64,000 nt of DNA, taken from contig CAWJMF010000002.1 of the NCBI GenBank assembly GCA_963843945.1, positions 496,001 to 560,000 of the forward strand, read 5' to 3'. Numbering within the stretch: position 1 is the first letter of the stretch; each line of letters begins with the position of its first letter. A program made the position numbers and the translations under genes. A model generated the notes under the pieces. That model was not told the DNA's origin, searched no databases, and saw only the letters and a list, made by a program, of their open reading frames with translations. This DNA is from CAWJMF01 sp963843945 (GTDB lineage: Bacteria; Vulcanimicrobiota; Vulcanimicrobiia; Vulcanimicrobiales; Vulcanimicrobiaceae). Shown piece after piece: positions 59,814-64,000 of the stretch.

Positions 59814-60710
59814 TTATCCCAGGGCATGCTGTTCGACGAGGGGGATCGGCGTACCGAGGGCGACGGTCCGATATCCGAGCTCGCCGAGCAAATGATCCGG
59901 CGGCACGACGAGCGGCCCGGGTTTATCGGCCGTTCCCGGTTTGGGCTGCGGGTACGCCGTTGAGTCGGCGGTGAAGAACCGGATGTTGCCCTCGCTATGT
60001 TCCATGATTTGATGGATGTGGCCGTTGAGAACGGTAACGCTGGCAAAAGGCTGTAAGAGCGCGAGCGCCTTCGAGCCATCCTCCGTTTCCCATCCCCAGG
60101 TTGGAAACAGTGCGTAGAGCGGAACGTGTCCGAAAACGACAATCGGCGTGCTTTTCTTCTGCGCGGCCAGATCGGCTTTGAGCCAATCGATTTGATCCTG
60201 GCCGAGTAAGCCGTTCTTCTCGAAGTTGAACACGTTGACCAGGGCGACGAAGTGCACCCCGTGCATGTCGAACGAGAACCACGGGTTCGCGGCGTCCTTG
60301 CGTCCGAACGCGGCGAAGAACGCTTTCCCGTTGTCGCCGATGAAATCGTGCTCGCCGGGAATCGTGACCAGCGGGGCCTTGAGGTTTCCCAGCAGGCTCT
60401 TGGCCGCGTCGAATTGCGCCGGTTTCGAGAGGTGCGTGACGTCGCCGGTGTGGATGACGAATGCAGGCTGCACCGGCAGCGCATTGATCCGCTCGATCGT
60501 CAGCTGCAGCGTATCTGCGACGTGATCGTTGGCGGGCTGGTTGAAGCCGATGTGGCTATCGCTGATCTGGACGAAGTTGAAGGCCCCTGCCGGCACGTCG
60601 GCCAGCGCGGTCGCGCGCAGCGTTCCCACACCGGAGAGGGTAAACGCGATTCCGGCGCCGGTCCAGCCGACGTGATCGAGAAAGTCGCGACGTTTCACGT
60701 TACTTGTCAC
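59814..60710 (-). CDS. Secreted calcineurin-like metallophosphoesterase
   Basis: 298 residues. The KRRDFLDHVGWTGAGIAF N-terminus is Tat-like (R-R plus hydrophobic stretch). Metal motifs are SDSHIG, GDVTHL, GEHDF, FGHVP and GHIHQ, the full set for a dinuclear phosphoesterase. The GTG start at 60710 overlaps the cupredoxin stop by 11 bp, with GAAAGG upstream. Its substrate is unknown; the location next to copper-type proteins suggests envelope function. Confidence 0.9.
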   Translation of the reverse strand: MTSNVKRRDFLDHVGWTGAGIAFTLSGVGTLRATALADVPAGAFNFVQISDSHIGFNQPANDHVADTLQLTIERINALPVQPAFVIHTGDVTHLSKPAQFDAAKSLLGNLKAPLVTIPGEHDFIGDNGKAFFAAFGRKDAANPWFSFDMHGVHFVALVNVFNFEKNGLLGQDQIDWLKADLAAQKKSTPIVVFGHVPLYALFPTWGWETEDGSKALALLQPFASVTVLNGHIHQIMEHSEGNIRFFTADSTAYPQPKPGTADKPGPLVVPPDHLLGELGYRTVALGTPIPLVEQHALG

Positions 60711-61029
60711 CTTTCTGCGCGTCCGGCAGGACGACGACGACGGCTTTCATGTAGGGATGAAGCGCGCAGAAATACGCGTACTTCCCCGGCTTCGTGAAGG
60801 TGTGCGTCCAACTGTCGTGTGTGTCGAGGCCGCCCGAGTCAAACGATTTGTCGTCGGCGGTGACGGTGTGTGCGTCGCCGTCGTCGTTGATGAATTGGAC
60901 GGTATCGCCGACGTGAACGGTCACGGAGGTGGCGTGGTAGGCGAAGTCGCGAATGTGCACCACGGCGGCGGGGGTCGGGCTCGCCGTGGCCGTCGCGGCG
61001 GCCAGGAGAGCGGTTAAGATGATCTTCAT
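60700..61029 (-). CDS. Secreted cupredoxin (plastocyanin-like)
   Basis: 109 residues with a signal peptide (MKIILTALLAAATATASP). The blue-copper site is in GDAHTVTADD (first His) and YFCALHPYMKAVVVV (Cys, His, Met), the plastocyanin/amicyanin pattern. It is an electron carrier or copper chaperone in the same operon as the phosphoesterase and ECF sigma genes. A multicopper oxidase at 50978 is a conceivable partner. Confidence 0.93.
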   Translation of the reverse strand: MKIILTALLAAATATASPTPAAVVHIRDFAYHATSVTVHVGDTVQFINDDGDAHTVTADDKSFDSGGLDTHDSWTHTFTKPGKYAYFCALHPYMKAVVVVLPDAQKGDK

Positions 61030-61083
61030 GACCGTCCTACGCCGCCGCTCCGGCCTCCGGATGACTCTGCGGATCTCGTCCGC

Positions 61084-61404
61084 CTAGGGCGTATGAAGCG
61101 GGGGGCCTTGGGCTTCGAGCGCGTGCTCGGCGGCCTCGTTCTCTTGCTGGATCGTGAGCGGTGCGGTGTCCGAAAACGCCCGTTTGAAAGCGGGAGCGGG
61201 CAGCGCGACGGCGCCGGGCGGCGTGCCCTTCACGAGGATCGCGACGTACTCGGCGACGGTCTTGCCGCTGTTCACGTCGACCAAGACGAGATGCGTGCCG
61301 GGAGTTTGCAAGAGTTGCGCCGGCGCACTCGTCGTTTCGGCGCTTGCGACGCCGCCGCTGCCGAGCAGCGCGGCCAGAGCGATTGCGGGGATCGGGCTTT
61401 TCAT
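61084..61404 (-). CDS. Small secreted protein of unknown function
   Basis: 106 residues with signal peptide MKSPIPAIALAALLGSGGVA. The mature part is THLVLVDVNSGKTVAEYVAILVKGTPPG, then a proline-alanine segment and an acidic helix (QQENEAAEHALEAQ). No family recognised. It is the first gene of the presumed operon leading to cupredoxin, phosphoesterase, sigma and anti-sigma. The ATG at 61404 directly precedes the signal peptide; a longer open frame upstream is not family-like. Confidence 0.7.
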   Translation of the reverse strand: MKSPIPAIALAALLGSGGVASAETTSAPAQLLQTPGTHLVLVDVNSGKTVAEYVAILVKGTPPGAVALPAPAFKRAFSDTAPLTIQQENEAAEHALEAQGPPLHTP

Positions 61405-61522
61405 GATGCCGTCCTTCGTTCTTTCGTCGGTTGTGGGCGTCAAAGCGACGCTCATCGAAATCGATACGCCGCCGCCGAACGCCGCGGATGACACCCTCGA
61501 ATGCGCGTCCTCGCGCGTCGTG

Positions 61523-61556
61523 CAAAAAGAAAACGCCCTCACGAGGTGAGAGCGTT
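61523..61556 (-). terminator. Rho-independent terminator of the WGDPH gene
   Basis: Stem AACGCTCTCAC/GTGAGGGCGTT (one mismatch) with loop CTC, followed on the minus strand by TTTTCTTTTTG. It lies 47 bp after the WGDPH gene and just upstream of the secreted-protein gene at 61404; the rest of this roughly 200 bp gap holds no gene. Confidence 0.85.
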
Positions 61557-61603
61557 CGTTGCTGCTAGCACGTGCGAACGATCGTACGATGCGCTACGCG
61601 CCG

Positions 61604-62641
61604 TTAGTTCAGGATCTGGTCGATTTGATCGAAGGGCGACTGCGCGGGTGCAGCTGCGGCGGAGTCGGGATGCGCTCGCGGTGGCCAGAGCGGCGAACCG
61701 GGCTGCTGCGGAAATCCCGGTCCGACCGGTTGCGGGCGCGGACCGTCCGCGCGCGTCACGAGATAGCCTCCGAGATCGACGCCGCTGGCCTGCGCGTTCA
61801 CGTCGACCCCGCCGTTACCGTTCGTCTTGAGCGTCGTCGAAATCTGTCCGCCCGAAGCGTTCGTATCGCTGACCGTGAGCGATCCGTCGCCGTTCAACGT
61901 CACCGACTCGCCGCCGCCGAGCTGCGCGGTTTGACCCGGCTGCAGCGTGACGTCGTTCCCGTAAGAACTGATGCGGTACTGACCCGAGGCGTTCAGGGAC
62001 ACGACGGTGTTGCCGCTCGCCGTCGCGATGGAGGCGCTTTGGTTCATCGTGACGCCCTGTGCATTGGGCTGGCTGGCTTGCGTCGCGATGCGGTAGCTGC
62101 CCGCGAACGAATTCGAATCGAGCAGGTCGGCGTGCGAACGCATGTTGTCCCAGGAGCCTTTCAGCGTTTGGCCTTGCGCGTTCGTTCCGTCGAACGTATC
62201 GTGCGGATCGCCCCACGAACTCGCCGAGGCGTTCGAGAAATAAGCCTCTTGGCTTCCGAAAGGCGCCGGGCACGCCGCTGCGTTGCCGGACGAAGCTCCA
62301 CAGGCGGCCGGATTCCCCGGCGAAGCGCCTCCCTGCGCCGGATTCGCGGAGCCTGCCGTCGCGCCCGAGCCGTACCAGGCGGCGATTTGGTTGAACAGAT
62401 TGTTGACGTACGACGCGAAGCCTGACATCAGCGCCGAAAGTCCGCTGCCGCCGTCGCCGCCGAAACTTCCTCCGACTCCGCCGTAGACCCCCGAACCCGG
62501 AAATCCAGCGATCATCGCATCGGACTGAGCACGCGGGACCGCGGCGCCCGGACCATTCCCCTGACCCAGTGCCGTCTCCGGCAACTGCGAAGGCAAACCC
62601 GCGTAGGGCGAGTTGAGCAAGTTATTACCAATCCACGACAT
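61604..62641 (-). CDS. WGDPH-motif protein with Gly/Ala/Asn-rich sequence
   Basis: 345 residues without a clear signal peptide. A glycine-rich first part (GSGVYGGVGGSFGGDGGSG) includes an amphipathic stretch (ALMSGFASYVNNLFNQIAAWYG). From about residue 150 comes SSWGDPHDTFDGTNAQGQTL, the WGDPH signature of von Willebrand-like and DUF1521-like domains, then a beta-helix-like series (ASGNTVVSLNASGQYRISS, LGGGESVTLNGDGSLTVSD). A proline-rich tail ends it. It may be a secreted effector or surface protein with a non-classical export route, which is inference. Confidence 0.75.
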   Translation of the reverse strand: MSWIGNNLLNSPYAGLPSQLPETALGQGNGPGAAVPRAQSDAMIAGFPGSGVYGGVGGSFGGDGGSGLSALMSGFASYVNNLFNQIAAWYGSGATAGSANPAQGGASPGNPAACGASSGNAAACPAPFGSQEAYFSNASASSWGDPHDTFDGTNAQGQTLKGSWDNMRSHADLLDSNSFAGSYRIATQASQPNAQGVTMNQSASIATASGNTVVSLNASGQYRISSYGNDVTLQPGQTAQLGGGESVTLNGDGSLTVSDTNASGGQISTTLKTNGNGGVDVNAQASGVDLGGYLVTRADGPRPQPVGPGFPQQPGSPLWPPRAHPDSAAAAPAQSPFDQIDQILN

Positions 62642-62733
62642 CGCTTTCTCCCTTGGCCGATCGCCTGCGAATGTGTCCGCGCATCCATCACGCAGGGAGG
62701 CGAAACGGCAAGGGCACTAGCGTCCGAGGAGCG

Positions 62734-64000
62734 CTAAATTTCCCATTCGTACGAATTCCAAAAGCTCGAGACGGCGTGGGCGGGGCGGTAGTTCTTGAAA
62801 TCGGTATTCGTAATGGAGATGCGCCGTGCATAAGAGGTAACGATGAACGGAACGCGCTCGGCCAAGATCGCTTGGATCGTGTCGTACGCGCGTTTTCGGA
62901 CCGCCCGATCGTTCGTTCCCAGCGCCGTACGCTCGGCGGCATCGAGGGTCGGGTCGCAAAAGCGGTAGACGTTCTGACCGTTCGGCGGGATCTGATCGCA
63001 CATCCAAAGGGTCGAGTCGTCGGGATCGACGCCGTTGATCCAGGAGAGGATGCCCACGTCGTACTTTCCGGTTTGGATGATCCCGCCCGCTCCGTAACTC
63101 GCGAAGTACAGCGACGAGACGTAGTTCTTGACCGAGGCCTCGATGCCGATATCGTGCCAATCGCGCTGAACGATGACCGCGATCGCCGTGCCGTTTGCCG
63201 AACCTTGGACGCCGGCGATGAGCAGTTGCAGTCGCTGGCCGTCCTTGACGCGAACGCCGTCCGATCCGAGCTTCCAGCCGGCGGCGTCGAGCAGCGCGCG
63301 CGCCTTGGCCTGGTCGTAATCGTAGCGAACGGTATGCGGATTGTATGCCCACGAAAAACTCGGCTGGTCGGTGTATCCCGGCACGTTGACGCCGTGACTG
63401 ACGTCGGCAATGAGCCGTTTGATGTCGATCGCGAGCCAGAGCGCGCGGCGTACGCGCACGTCGGCAAGCACCGGGCTTCGAACGTTGAGCGCTAGCTGGC
63501 CGTACTGCGTAAACGTCGTGAGCTGGGTTCGCGCACCGGCGATGCCGGCGTACTGCGGGTAGTTCGCGGCCGCACCGTTGTATTCGAGATCGGCCTCGTG
63601 CGACTTGAGCAAGGTGACGATCGTGTTCTCGTCGGGAATGGGCGTGTACCAGATCTCGCGCAGCTTCGGCGCTCCGCGCCAGTAGTGCGGGTTCGCCCGG
63701 AAGACGATCTTCGAGCCGCGTTGCCAGCGTTCCATGACGAACGGCCCCGTCCCGACGGGTTTGCTGTTGAACTGGACGTGGTTCAGATCGCCGAACTTCC
63801 CCAGCAGGTGGACGGGAAGCACGACGTACGGATTGCCGCTCGGTCCGAAAAACGTGCTGATGAACGGGGCGTACGGCCGCCTCAGGTGGACGACGATCGT
63901 CCAGGGGTCCTTGCGCTCGATCGAATCGATCAGGTCGTACCCCACCGTGGAGGGCACGTTGTTCCGTTTGTTCATCACGGCGTGCCACGTGAAGATGACG
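62734..64000 (-). CDS. Oligopeptide-type ABC binding protein (SBP family 5), 5' end outside the window
   Basis: Partial, 422 residues to the right edge; the N-terminus and signal lie beyond it. The family 5 (OppA/DppA) pattern is clear: DPWTIVVHLRRPYAPFIST, PVGTGPFVMERWQRGSKIVF, NPHYWRGAPKL, DVRVRRALWLAIDIKRLI, GYTDQPSFSWAYNP and KARALLDAAGWKLGSDGVR. It probably binds peptides or nickel/sugar-type ligands; permease genes are not in view. Confidence 0.9.
   Translation of the reverse strand, partial: VIFTWHAVMNKRNNVPSTVGYDLIDSIERKDPWTIVVHLRRPYAPFISTFFGPSGNPYVVLPVHLLGKFGDLNHVQFNSKPVGTGPFVMERWQRGSKIVFRANPHYWRGAPKLREIWYTPIPDENTIVTLLKSHEADLEYNGAAANYPQYAGIAGARTQLTTFTQYGQLALNVRSPVLADVRVRRALWLAIDIKRLIADVSHGVNVPGYTDQPSFSWAYNPHTVRYDYDQAKARALLDAAGWKLGSDGVRVKDGQRLQLLIAGVQGSANGTAIAVIVQRDWHDIGIEASVKNYVSSLYFASYGAGGIIQTGKYDVGILSWINGVDPDDSTLWMCDQIPPNGQNVYRFCDPTLDAAERTALGTNDRAVRKRAYDTIQAILAERVPFIVTSYARRISITNTDFKNYRPAHAVSSFWNSYEWEI

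Overview
The window is one contiguous piece of a high-GC bacterial chromosome. It holds seven tRNA genes, an SRP RNA, about 60 supportable protein genes and no insertion sequence, prophage or CRISPR array. The mix (str operon, tig-clpP-clpX, homogentisate pathway, PaaN/PaaI, DUF4446-M23-YggT-LepA string, GC-rich third codon positions, free use of GTG and TTG starts) fits a deep-branching Gram-negative-like soil or peat lineage such as Candidatus Eremiobacterota (WPS-2). That assignment is inference from gene content and was not tested by phylogeny.

Layout. 1-2115: a sugar ABC permease (cut by the left edge) and its binding protein. 2196-10894: an alpha-2-macroglobulin lipoprotein head to head with penicillin-binding protein 1C, then an alpha/beta hydrolase. 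10946-16949: a proline-rich unknown, a DUF3810 metallopeptidase-like membrane protein, a CoA-type Nudix hydrolase, and tig-clpP-clpX. 16981-24011: seven tRNAs interspersed with small genes (two related secreted proteins, a VOC protein, an orphan Flp pilin, a GGDEF-EAL protein, a tautomerase, a DUF1801 protein). 24082-30372: rdgB-paaI-paaN, acylphosphatase, ammonium transporter, a diiron ferritin-like protein and a TetR regulator. 30663-37995: a 2-oxoacid dehydrogenase E1 alpha, then a minus-strand run DUF4446-M23-yggT-lepA-LolA-like-MaoC preceded by the SRP RNA, two tiny genes and a proline-rich lipoprotein. 38144-49244: a branched-chain-type amino acid ABC transporter with a LivM-LivG fusion, next to tyrosine catabolism (hpd, hmgA, fah) with uncharacterised companions. 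49430-57296: a secreted lipoprotein, a multicopper oxidase, then rpsL-rpsG-fusA-tuf-rpsJ closed by a strong terminator. 57437-64000: a PhyH dioxygenase, an ECF sigma/anti-sigma pair behind cupredoxin and phosphoesterase genes, a WGDPH-motif protein, and an oligopeptide-type binding protein cut by the right edge.

The most unusual property is a set of single-base insertions. ClpX (3), ClpP (1), LepA (4), fumarylacetoacetase (1), EF-Tu (4) and EF-G (5) are each broken into several frames. Every break is repaired by skipping exactly one nucleotide, never by adding one. Removing the 18 bases restores full proteins of normal family length (420, 205, 610, 439, 400 and 700 residues). A nineteenth lies in a lipoprotein at 36972-37995. 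Much longer genes nearby, such as the 1907-residue macroglobulin, are intact. Sequencing, polishing or assembly error is the simplest explanation. The one-sided direction and the concentration in the most conserved genes nevertheless make this the first thing to check in raw reads and peptides.

Three further genes (the VOC protein, the GGDEF-EAL protein and the DEDDh exonuclease) lack an ATG, GTG or TTG start where their conserved N-terminus requires one.
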